Shown here: positions 26,833 through 34,197 of the stretch, piece by piece
Layout: the number at the start of each line of letters is the position of its first letter
How positions within the stretch are numbered: the first letter of the stretch is position 1
From: Ignavibacteriales bacterium
GTDB taxonomy: Bacteria > Bacteroidota > Ignavibacteria > UBA10030
Direction: 5' to 3'
NCBI GenBank assembly: GCA_026390575.1
Contig: JAPLFR010000003.1
Location: 1-64,000, forward strand
DNA length: 64,000 nucleotides
Program-made: the position numbers and the translations under genes
Notes under the pieces: generated by a model
What the model saw: the letters and a program-made list of their open reading frames with translations, nothing else
What the model was told of the DNA's origin: nothing
Databases searched by the model: none

Positions 26833-27885
26833 TCATCGCTGTACTGTAACCTGCCCGCCGTCTTTCACGAATTGCTGACCTACCGTAATAATGGTCTCGT
26901 CTCCCGTCAAGCCTGAAAGGATCTCCGTGCGTTCAACTTGCTCAACTCCTGTCTGCACCCTGATGCGTTTTACTTTTTTCTCTTCAAGTGCAAAGATATA
27001 TTGACCATTTTCATCTTTCAGGAGAGCATTGGTCGGCACCGTAACAGCATTTTGATGTTCTGCAAGCGTTATTTGGACGGTTGCGAACATTCCCGGCTTA
27101 ATAACATGAGAACGATTTGCAATCTCGATTTGAATGGCCATCGTTCGGGTTGATAAGTCGATTGCCTCGCTGAAGCGCGTCACCTTTCCTGTGAATGCTT
27201 TCCCAGGCAAAGCATCGAGTGTCACGAGTGCCGTACGAATCTGATAGACATACGGAACAACTTTCTCAGGTACGTTGACAATAATTTTCACATTATCCAG
27301 ATTCATTAATATAAACAGTGTCGAGCTATTCGCTGTTACCAATGCACCCGGATCAAGAAAACGTTTGATAATAATTCCATTGAATGGCGCGACGATTCGT
27401 GAATAGCTCAACCGGGTCGAAGCAGCCTCAAAGTTTGCCTGAGCAACTTTCATTGCGGCATCCGCATTATCTAAATCTTGTTTCGACGCTAAGCTTTTTT
27501 CTATTAATTGTTTTATGCGATCAAATGTAATTCGCGCGTTCTGGTACGTCGCCTTCGTTTGTAGATATTGCTGATACAATTCTGCTGAATCAATCGTTGC
27601 CAACAATTGGTTCGCTCGAACGACAAATCCCATGTCGGTATAGATGCGCTCAAGATTACCGCTGACCTTAGAGAATATTCCTGCTTGCCTTACAGGCAGA
27701 ACATCGCCGTTGAATTGAAGCTGTATCTTTACCAATTCATGCAACGGTTTTTCTACTTTTACTAAAGGCGCTATAGAACGTCGCGTATCCGCTGTCTTTG
27801 CATTCGTTGTAATTTTATACGCTATAACCGAGCCAGCGATTAAAATAATAAGAAGTGGAACACTATATTTCCATATTTTCTTCAC
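26833..27885 (-). CDS. RND efflux periplasmic adaptor (membrane-fusion protein)
   Basis: A 350-residue HlyD/AcrA-type adaptor that links an RND pump to an outer-membrane channel. An N-terminal membrane anchor (VPLLIILIAGSVIAYKI) leads to split lipoyl halves (RQAGIFSKVSG and IVAPFNGIIIKRFLDPGALV) around a helical hairpin (about 105-160), then beta-barrel and membrane-proximal domains (GMFATVQI, VPTNALL). The start is GTG, with AGGAATAACCTC before it. The permease gene follows downstream across a repeat-like spacer. Confidence 0.92.
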   Translation of the reverse strand: MKKIWKYSVPLLIILIAGSVIAYKITTNAKTADTRRSIAPLVKVEKPLHELVKIQLQFNGDVLPVRQAGIFSKVSGNLERIYTDMGFVVRANQLLATIDSAELYQQYLQTKATYQNARITFDRIKQLIEKSLASKQDLDNADAAMKVAQANFEAASTRLSYSRIVAPFNGIIIKRFLDPGALVTANSSTLFILMNLDNVKIIVNVPEKVVPYVYQIRTALVTLDALPGKAFTGKVTRFSEAIDLSTRTMAIQIEIANRSHVIKPGMFATVQITLAEHQNAVTVPTNALLKDENGQYIFALEEKKVKRIRVQTGVEQVERTEILSGLTGDETIITVGQQFVKDGGQVTVQR

Positions 27886-27969
27886 GAGGTTATTCCTACT
27901 AAGACATATTGCTCAAGTGTGGTTATTGATTTTTTAATATAGCCCAAATTGAATCTTGATGACAAAACC

Positions 27970-28335
27970 CTATTTCTTTGGTGAATCGTGTTCCCGTCTT
28001 TTCGCGTCATGTGCATCCTTTTCCTGAAGAATTTCATCAAATATTTTCAGTTGATCGACATTTAAAATTCGACGGATTTCCAATCGTGTTGTATCCCACA
28101 CTGCATGCATTTGGTTTCTTTGAATCTCCATTTGTTTCTTGCGTGCTTCAAGAATTGAATCCAATTGCGCGATTTGACTCTCATTAAGGTGAAGCCGTTC
28201 CGTTAACATTTTTTGGAAATCTGGCGGTGTATGACCTGATTTTATAAAAACGCGATCCTGCATAAACCAACCACATATAACTCCCAAAATAAAACTGAGA
28301 AGAATAAACAGAATTGTTTTTGTCTTTGGTTTCAT
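27970..28335 (-). CDS. Spy/CpxP-like periplasmic sensor protein
   Basis: A 121-residue protein with one N-terminal membrane segment (ILFILLSFILGVICGWFM) and an all-helical periplasmic part resembling Spy/CpxP or heavy-metal-sensor proteins (LNESQIAQLDSILEARKKQM; LNVDQLKIFDEIL takes the place of an LTxxQ motif). Such proteins sense envelope stress or act as periplasmic chaperones. Its place between an anti-sigma factor and an RND pump suggests it contributes to induction of the pump. Histidines and acidic residues cluster at the C-terminus. Family assignment is tentative. Confidence 0.7.
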   Translation of the reverse strand: MKPKTKTILFILLSFILGVICGWFMQDRVFIKSGHTPPDFQKMLTERLHLNESQIAQLDSILEARKKQMEIQRNQMHAVWDTTRLEIRRILNVDQLKIFDEILQEKDAHDAKRREHDSPKK

Positions 28336-28354
28336 AACTCGCCCTTTTCACTCA

Positions 28355-28810
28355 TTATTTAGTCATCACCGCATATAATAAATCACTCTTCGAGAGATTT
28401 TCTTGTTGGAGTAATACCTGTGTCGAGACAGAATTTGATGTAATTTTATTTAATAGTTGATCATTCATTGCCGATCCAGTATTATTGTTGTAACTCGTAA
28501 AAAAGAATAGGATAAGGACCAAAGTCGCAAGCAAGATAAATGTATTTCTCGCTGAGGGTTCTATTCCAAGCCATTCTACAGTTTGTTCGTCCCGCTTCTC
28601 TACTGAATATGCCACATGTGCTGCAAAGGAATTTGCAAGTTCTACTTCACCGAGTGCGCAGATATTTTCTCGCATAAGTTTCGCCTGTTCAATGAATCGA
28701 CGGCATTCAGGACATACTTCGAGATGTGAAAGTGCCTCAGCTTTTTCACTCTCGTTGACTTCACCATCCAAATAGGATGATACGAGTAATTGTATCTTTT
28801 TGTGGTTCAT
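28355..28810 (-). CDS. zinc-finger (zf-HC2) anti-sigma factor
   Basis: A 151-residue membrane protein. The N-terminal cytoplasmic anti-sigma domain has the H-x3-C-x2-C zinc motif (H29, C33, C36 in SHLEVCPECRRF). A single membrane span follows (about 89-107, NTFILLATLVLILFFFTSY), then a short periplasmic tail. It should hold the ECF sigma factor inactive until an envelope signal arrives. The ATG overlaps the sigma gene stop by 4 bp (ATGA), so the two are translationally coupled. Confidence 0.88.
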   Translation of the reverse strand: MNHKKIQLLVSSYLDGEVNESEKAEALSHLEVCPECRRFIEQAKLMRENICALGEVELANSFAAHVAYSVEKRDEQTVEWLGIEPSARNTFILLATLVLILFFFTSYNNNTGSAMNDQLLNKITSNSVSTQVLLQQENLSKSDLLYAVMTK

Positions 28811-29379
28811 GTTCGTTCCTCGAAATATTCACTCAAGAGATTTTTGAGCTCAGATCGTGCACGAAAGATGCGTGATTTCACAGCTTCCAAGCTGATATTA
28901 AGCGTCTCTGCAATCTCACTATATCCTAAATCTTTATACTCACGCAACACAAGGATATCTCTGTGTTCTGGTTTTAATCGTTGAAGCGCCGATTGAACTA
29001 CCTGACGCCTTTCCTCAGTTAACAGCGAATCAGAGGGCATTCCATGATCTTTATTCTTTCGGCTTTTTTCCAGCGCATCTTCTGTTAAGAAATCTAACGA
29101 TAAAACTTTCCTGATCTTGCGTTTCCGAATTTCATCAATGCACAAATTCATCGTAATCCGATAAATCCATGAAAAGAATGATGCATCGAACTTAAACCGC
29201 GGCAATGACCGATATACTCGAATAAATACTTCTTGTGCGATATCATCCACGTCATCAGAGCTGCCCATTGTTACATAGATCAGGTTTGCCACCTGACGCT
29301 GATAACGGTGGACCAGCGACTCAAATGCTTGATGATCACCTGCCTGAATCGCTTTAATAAGTGCAAAATCGTCGGTCAC
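28807..29379 (-). CDS. ECF RNA polymerase sigma factor
   Basis: A 190-residue group 4 sigma factor. Region 2 spans about 20-90 (YVTMGSSDDVDDIAQEVFIR and the DEIRKRKIRK segment) and region 4 spans about 125-180 (ILVLREYKDLGYSEIAETLN, SLEAVKSRIFRAR). The start appears to be GTG, with no strong Shine-Dalgarno. It heads an operon with its zf-HC2 anti-sigma factor, a Spy/CpxP-like protein and an RND pump, so the pump is probably under its control. I could not identify its own promoter motif upstream. Confidence 0.92.
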   Translation of the reverse strand: MTDDFALIKAIQAGDHQAFESLVHRYQRQVANLIYVTMGSSDDVDDIAQEVFIRVYRSLPRFKFDASFFSWIYRITMNLCIDEIRKRKIRKVLSLDFLTEDALEKSRKNKDHGMPSDSLLTEERRQVVQSALQRLKPEHRDILVLREYKDLGYSEIAETLNISLEAVKSRIFRARSELKNLLSEYFEERT

Positions 29380-29566
29380 TGTCGTTTCAGTTTCCGCATA
29401 ATAAACGCATAATGCATCAATTTGTTTCCGCTTCTATTAATTATTGCAGATTTTTAGGGTACAATGTAACGAAAACGAGAAGATCATTGAGGGAACATGA
29501 GTTATCATTCAAGAACAACTTCAACAGCCGCCCAAATTATTCTGCAAAGAATCTTCTTTCCCATCA

Positions 29567-30676
29567 TCAATCCAAGACCTGTTCTATCACACCACCGCAG
29601 AGAACATCGTCTCCATCATATATCACTACCGATTGACCTGGAGTGATTGCGCGTTTCGGCTGATCAAACGTCACTTTAATATTTCCATTTTCCTCTAAAG
29701 AAACAAGTGCATCCGTTCCACTATCCTTATATCGTACTCTTGCCCGCACACGAAGATTCTTTTCCAGCACAGCTATTCCGCTCCAGTTTACTTGACTAGC
29801 GATGAGAGTACGATGATGAAGTTCATCATCCGTTCCAATTTTTATCGTATTTGTGTTACTGTCGATTTCAGTTACATACATTTTCTGGCCATATGCTCCG
29901 ATATTACGGCGTTGACCAATGGTGTAGAATGGATATCCATTGTGCTTGCCGACAACATTTCCATCTTGCACAATATCGCCGCCGGAAACTTGTCCCTGTA
30001 AATTGGGAATGCGTTCCTTCAAAAACCTTTCGTAATTATCGTCGGGAACGAAACAGATTTCATAACTTTCGTGTTTTCGTGCATTGATGAGTTCGTACTG
30101 TTCCGCAAGTGCCCGCACTTCCGGTTTTGTCATTTCACCGAGAGGAAACATCGTCTTGCTCAGTGCTTCCTGCGTTACCGCCCACAGTGCATAAGATTGG
30201 TCTTTCTCAGCATACATGCCACGCGAAAGAATATGCCTTTTCCGATGCTGGTCGAAACGAACACGGGCATAATGCCCGGTTGCAATATACTGAGCTCCAC
30301 GTTCCTGCGCCTTTTCCAGGAGCACGCCGAATTTAATCTTCCGATTACAGATGACACATGGATTTGGCGTTCGACCTTTGAGATATTCTTCTACAAAATT
30401 GTTGATAACGGCAGTTCCAAATTCTTCGCGCAAGTTGACAACGTAATGTGGAAAGCCCAACTTCTCTGCAACGGCATGAGCATCCATCACAGCGTTGAGA
30501 TCGCAGCAGCTGCTCTCGTTCGGACCAAAACCGCCAACTTCCATATAATCGTACGTCTTCATCGTAATACCAATGACGCTGTAACCTTCTTTCAGCAGCA
30601 GCGCGGCTGCAACCGAGGAATCCACACCACCGCTCATGCCAACTGCTACCGTAATATTTTTATTATCCGTTTTCAT
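29567..30676 (-). CDS. mnmA: tRNA-specific 2-thiouridylase
   Basis: Installs the 2-thio group of mnm5s2U34 in tRNA-Lys, -Glu and -Gln using a cysteine-bound persulfide. The PP-loop GMSGGVDSSVAAALL is at the N-terminus. The catalytic cysteines lie in NPCVICNRKIKFG and YEICFVPDD. The central adaptor and C-terminal barrel regions follow, with YTIGQRRNIG in between. The 369-residue length is normal. It is transcribed as a single gene between the sigma-factor operon and the sugar-nucleotide gene. Confidence 0.96.
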   Translation of the reverse strand: MKTDNKNITVAVGMSGGVDSSVAAALLLKEGYSVIGITMKTYDYMEVGGFGPNESSCCDLNAVMDAHAVAEKLGFPHYVVNLREEFGTAVINNFVEEYLKGRTPNPCVICNRKIKFGVLLEKAQERGAQYIATGHYARVRFDQHRKRHILSRGMYAEKDQSYALWAVTQEALSKTMFPLGEMTKPEVRALAEQYELINARKHESYEICFVPDDNYERFLKERIPNLQGQVSGGDIVQDGNVVGKHNGYPFYTIGQRRNIGAYGQKMYVTEIDSNTNTIKIGTDDELHHRTLIASQVNWSGIAVLEKNLRVRARVRYKDSGTDALVSLEENGNIKVTFDQPKRAITPGQSVVIYDGDDVLCGGVIEQVLD

Positions 30677-30834
30677 TTCACTCTTAAGATATGAAACAAT
30701 TACCCCGTGTTCAAAAACAACAAATGGGATCTGCAGCCCAATTGTTTAACAATGCGAACGATAGAAAAGGTTTCAGCTATGGATGGAATTGTTTCTAACA
30801 AACATGGAATGACTTCATATCGTGAGCAAACCCC

Positions 30835-31740
30835 TTAACGCGATACACCAAGACTATCGAGATCTTTCAAGACCTGTTCCTTAGTCCCCCAATCACTCCA
30901 AAGAATTCCCTCTCCACGCAAGACAAAAAGACTTTCCGGAATTACTTCGAGTACGCATTTTGAAAAACTTCTCGATGGAATATTTTCAAATGCATCTACA
31001 ATAAAGGATTCTTCTTCATCCGTACCATACACCGATTTTCCTTTTTTAAAGGCATCATAAATAACTTTCAGTTGCTGACGGTACATCTTTACTAATGTTT
31101 CGCATTTTGCCGCTAACACCAGCGAATTCCACAAACATCCTTTATCAAAGAGTTTTTGCGCTTCTTCCAAATTCGGCTTCTCGCGGAAATTGAGAACCCT
31201 GTAGAAACGATTTCTTTCATGCAAAAGAAAATTTTTATTTGGTTCAATCCATCCATATTCCGGATTTGCGTTGGTTGGTTTGATTCCCAAGAGAACGACG
31301 TAATCGGGATGCTCTCCAATGAACGATATTGCCCGTTCGACATAGTAAAGAAAACGTTCTTCCTCACCGATGAAATGATCTGATGGAAAGATTGCCACAA
31401 CAGCGTCCGGATCACGGAAATAAATATGCGAAAGTGCAAGATACACACTTGCCGCTGACTCCCGGTTTTCTGGGGCTACAAGAACTGCCTTCATCTCGCG
31501 TTCTTTGAGCTCTTCCGGTAAGTATTTTCTGTGTTTACGGGCAACAACAATTTGAAGTTGTCTGGGGGGAATTAATTTTTCTACACGATCAAGCGTGTGG
31601 CGCAGCATGGATCGTTTGCCGATAATTGCAGAGTATTGTTTTGGACGATCGACACCATACCGCTTACGGATAAATTCCTGCAGACGTTTTCCTTCTCCGC
31701 CGGCGAGAACGATTCCCCAAAGATGATCTGTGTCTGCCAT
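30835..31740 (-). CDS. mannose-1-phosphate guanylyltransferase-like nucleotidyltransferase
   Basis: A 301-residue sugar nucleotidyltransferase. It has the signature VLAGGEGKRL with RPKQY and the FPSDHFI aspartate motif, as in GDP-mannose pyrophosphorylases, but lacks the C-terminal cupin isomerase domain of bifunctional ManC. It would supply GDP-mannose for glycans or surface polysaccharide. The start is the ATG at 31740; a TTG nine codons upstream is also in frame. No sugar pathway genes are adjacent. A perfect TATAAT lies about 135 bp upstream, beside unusual interleaved inverted repeats. Confidence 0.82.
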   Translation of the reverse strand: MADTDHLWGIVLAGGEGKRLQEFIRKRYGVDRPKQYSAIIGKRSMLRHTLDRVEKLIPPRQLQIVVARKHRKYLPEELKEREMKAVLVAPENRESAASVYLALSHIYFRDPDAVVAIFPSDHFIGEEERFLYYVERAISFIGEHPDYVVLLGIKPTNANPEYGWIEPNKNFLLHERNRFYRVLNFREKPNLEEAQKLFDKGCLWNSLVLAAKCETLVKMYRQQLKVIYDAFKKGKSVYGTDEEESFIVDAFENIPSRSFSKCVLEVIPESLFVLRGEGILWSDWGTKEQVLKDLDSLGVSR

Positions 31741-31873
31741 GTGTTGCTCTTTTTTCGTGAGCGGCAATCACACACTGTCATTGTGCAGTAGTTGTCTGGA
31801 CAGTGTTCTTTCTTAAAGAAATTTATGAAAGAAGTACCATTGGCGCAACAACAGATTTTTCGACCAATGCATA

Positions 31874-31902
31874 ATTATACATCTAGTGCCGTTTCCATTA
31901 AA
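31874..31902 (-). promoter_or_regulatory. candidate promoter of the guanylyltransferase gene
   Basis: On the minus strand TATAAT (31879-31874) matches the -10 consensus exactly. The hexamer 17 bases upstream (TTTAAT) is a weak -35. The spacer is occupied by one arm of the inverted repeat at 31885-31899, so binding there could block or help RNA polymerase. Confidence 0.4.
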
Positions 31903-31987
31903 TAATCTTGTGTTTTAGATAATGCGGTTGCAAATGGAAACGAGCACTACTGCCTTTTTTATTTTTGTTTAATAAAAACACAAGATT
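31885..31987. repeat. two interleaved inverted repeats (pseudoknot-like order)
   Basis: Arm A, AGTGCCGTTTCCATT (31885-31899), pairs with AATGGAAACGAGCACT (31933-31948) with one bulged base. Arm B, AATCTTGTGTTTT (31904-31916), pairs perfectly with AAAACACAAGATT (31975-31987). The order A, B, A', B' is that of a pseudoknot or of two mutually exclusive hairpins. It lies between the pyk stop and the downstream guanylyltransferase gene. Confidence 0.7.
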
Positions 31988-32009
31988 TCTTTTTAGAAGT
32001 GGCCCTAGA

Positions 32010-33449
32010 TTATTCCACACGCTCCACATGAACAGTATCCGTTGTTCCCATCGCCTTCAATGGTAATCCGGCAGTGAAGACAACAAAGTTACCGCGTTCA
32101 ACATATCCTTCTTGTTTGAGACATTCAATAATCTTGCGGAATGCTGTATCATTATCTTGGATGAAATCTTTCATGACAATACCGCGCACAGACCATACGA
32201 GGTTTAAACTGCGAAGGATTCTTTCGTCGCTGGTTATTGCAACGATCCTCGATTCGGGGCGATACTTGCTTATTTTCACTGCTGTTGCACCTGAATGTGT
32301 GATTGGTACGATTGCTGTGGCATTCACCTGGCGAGCCAAGACACAAGCCGCACGCGCGATAGCATCAAATACATTCTGCTGAATTTCCGCTGGAATTTGT
32401 TTGATGCTTAAGTGATTGCGCAAGCGAATTTCAGCCCGGCAAATAATGCGATCCATCGTTTGCACAGTCTCAACCGGATATTTTCCGACCGACGTTTCTG
32501 CGCTTAACATAACAGCATCTGCGCCATCAAGCACGGCGTTTGCGACATCGCTTGCCTCGGCACGTGTGGGTCGCGGGTTTTCTATCATCGATTCCAGCAT
32601 TTGCGTTGCGATAATCACGGGGACACCGGCTTCATTGCACTTTCGCACAATCATCTTCTGCAGGATGGGCACATCTTCCGGCATCATCTCAACTCCAAGA
32701 TCACCACGCGCGACCATAACAACATCGGTTTCCGCCACGATGGAATCAATGACATCGATCGCTTCTTTCATTTCTATTTTTGCAACAATAGGGACCCGTA
32801 CTTTTGTCTGCTGCTGAATGACGGACCGTAGATGTCGAATATCTTCGGCAGACCGCACAAATGAAAGCGCCACATAATCTACGTCATGTAAAATGCCGAA
32901 TTGCAAATCCTCTATGTCTTTTTCAGTCAACGACGGTGTACTCAACTTGACACCTGGTAGATTCATTCCCTTATGTTCCTTCAGAATGCCGCCATTGATC
33001 ACCGTACATTCAACATCCCTTACTGTTTTCGATACAACCCGCAGTGCCATTTTCCCATCATCCAATAAAATAGTATCTCCCGCTTTCACATCATCCGGTA
33101 ATTCACGGTACGTCGTTGCAACCCGGTGTTCATCTCCCACAATTTCATCGATGGTGAATGTGAACGTTGCACCGGCTTTCAATTCAATGGAATTATTCTG
33201 AAGTTTTCCTGTCCGGATCTTCGGCCCGCACAAATCCTGTAAGATGCTGATGTGCTCTCCCGTGAGTTTGCTCGCCTCTCGTACATTTTGGATGGATAAG
33301 AGATGATCCTCATGCGTTCCATGTGAAAAATTCAATCGCGCAACATCCATACCTGCATTAATAAGTTCCACCAATTGTTTAATACTCTGCGAAGCAGGAC
33401 CGAGTGTGCAAATAATTTTTGTTTTGGCGATCGCTTTTTTAATTCTCAT
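32010..33449 (-). CDS. pyk: pyruvate kinase
   Basis: Converts phosphoenolpyruvate and ADP to pyruvate and ATP, the last step of glycolysis. The 479-residue enzyme shows the N-terminal KTKIICTLGPAS, the active-site lysine strand VAKIEMKEAID, the metal-binding MVARGDLGVEM and the ATQMLESMIENPRPTRAEASD signature, plus the C-terminal allosteric-type domain. AGGAGAGAG precedes the ATG. Its first 11 bp overlap the end of the sirtuin gene, so the two are coupled. The interleaved repeats follow its stop. Confidence 0.96.
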   Translation of the reverse strand: MRIKKAIAKTKIICTLGPASQSIKQLVELINAGMDVARLNFSHGTHEDHLLSIQNVREASKLTGEHISILQDLCGPKIRTGKLQNNSIELKAGATFTFTIDEIVGDEHRVATTYRELPDDVKAGDTILLDDGKMALRVVSKTVRDVECTVINGGILKEHKGMNLPGVKLSTPSLTEKDIEDLQFGILHDVDYVALSFVRSAEDIRHLRSVIQQQTKVRVPIVAKIEMKEAIDVIDSIVAETDVVMVARGDLGVEMMPEDVPILQKMIVRKCNEAGVPVIIATQMLESMIENPRPTRAEASDVANAVLDGADAVMLSAETSVGKYPVETVQTMDRIICRAEIRLRNHLSIKQIPAEIQQNVFDAIARAACVLARQVNATAIVPITHSGATAVKISKYRPESRIVAITSDERILRSLNLVWSVRGIVMKDFIQDNDTAFRKIIECLKQEGYVERGNFVVFTAGLPLKAMGTTDTVHVERVE

Positions 33450-34197
33450 AGCTCTCTCCTTTTCTTTCTTCTTTTATCTTGAGAAGCTGCGGCAGTATTT
33501 CTCCTGCTTTTCCCAGAAGTGTTTCATGAACAGAGTGCGATATTTCCGTTCGCTCCATATTAATTTCCACAACGTATGCACCATGCTTTCGTGCGGTTAG
33601 AGGAAGACTTGCGGCAGGATACACTACCGCCGATGTACCGACAGTAAGGAATAATTCACACCGCTCCGCTGCTTCTGTTGCCGCTTCAAAGACTCCTTCC
33701 GGCAGCATCTCGCCAAACCACACAATATCGGGACGAATGATTCCGTTGCAGGATTGACAGTGCGGCACTTTGTTTTCCAAAGAAACTTCGACGTTCGCAA
33801 CAAATTTTCCACAACCGATGCAGTAACTGCGCTCTATGTTGCCATGGAGTTCTAACACGTGTGTACTGCCAGCACGTCGATGCAGATTGTCGACGTTCTG
33901 TGTCACTAATGTGAAATCTTTTACCAATTCCTGCATACGCGCAAGGGCGAAATGTGCAGGGTTGGGTTTCACATGGTGTATAATTTCCTTTCTGTAGTTA
34001 TACCATTCCCATACGAGCTCCGGATTACGCATAAACGCATCGAAGTTCGCTAGTTCTTCCGGTTTGAGCTTCGACCATAATCCATTGGAGCCGCGAAAAG
34101 TTTCTACGCCGCTTTCTGCTGAAATACCAGCGCCCGTAAGCACACAAATTGATTCTGTATTTTGAAGTAACGAACGAAGCTTATGAGAGATATTCAT
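33439..34197 (-). CDS. cobB: sirtuin-type NAD-dependent protein deacylase
   Basis: A 252-residue sirtuin that removes lysine acyl groups with NAD. Motifs are GAGISAESGVETFRG, TQNVDNLHRRAG, the catalytic H118 in LELHGN and the zinc cysteines C126, C129, C147 and C150. Y66 and R69 in WYNYRK match the Tyr/Arg pair of class III sirtuins (SIRT5, E. coli CobB), which favour succinyl, malonyl and glutaryl groups; desuccinylase activity is inferred. It overlaps penicillin acylase by 4 bp upstream and pyk by 11 bp downstream. Confidence 0.93.
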   Translation of the reverse strand: MNISHKLRSLLQNTESICVLTGAGISAESGVETFRGSNGLWSKLKPEELANFDAFMRNPELVWEWYNYRKEIIHHVKPNPAHFALARMQELVKDFTLVTQNVDNLHRRAGSTHVLELHGNIERSYCIGCGKFVANVEVSLENKVPHCQSCNGIIRPDIVWFGEMLPEGVFEAATEAAERCELFLTVGTSAVVYPAASLPLTARKHGAYVVEINMERTEISHSVHETLLGKAGEILPQLLKIKEERKGESYEN

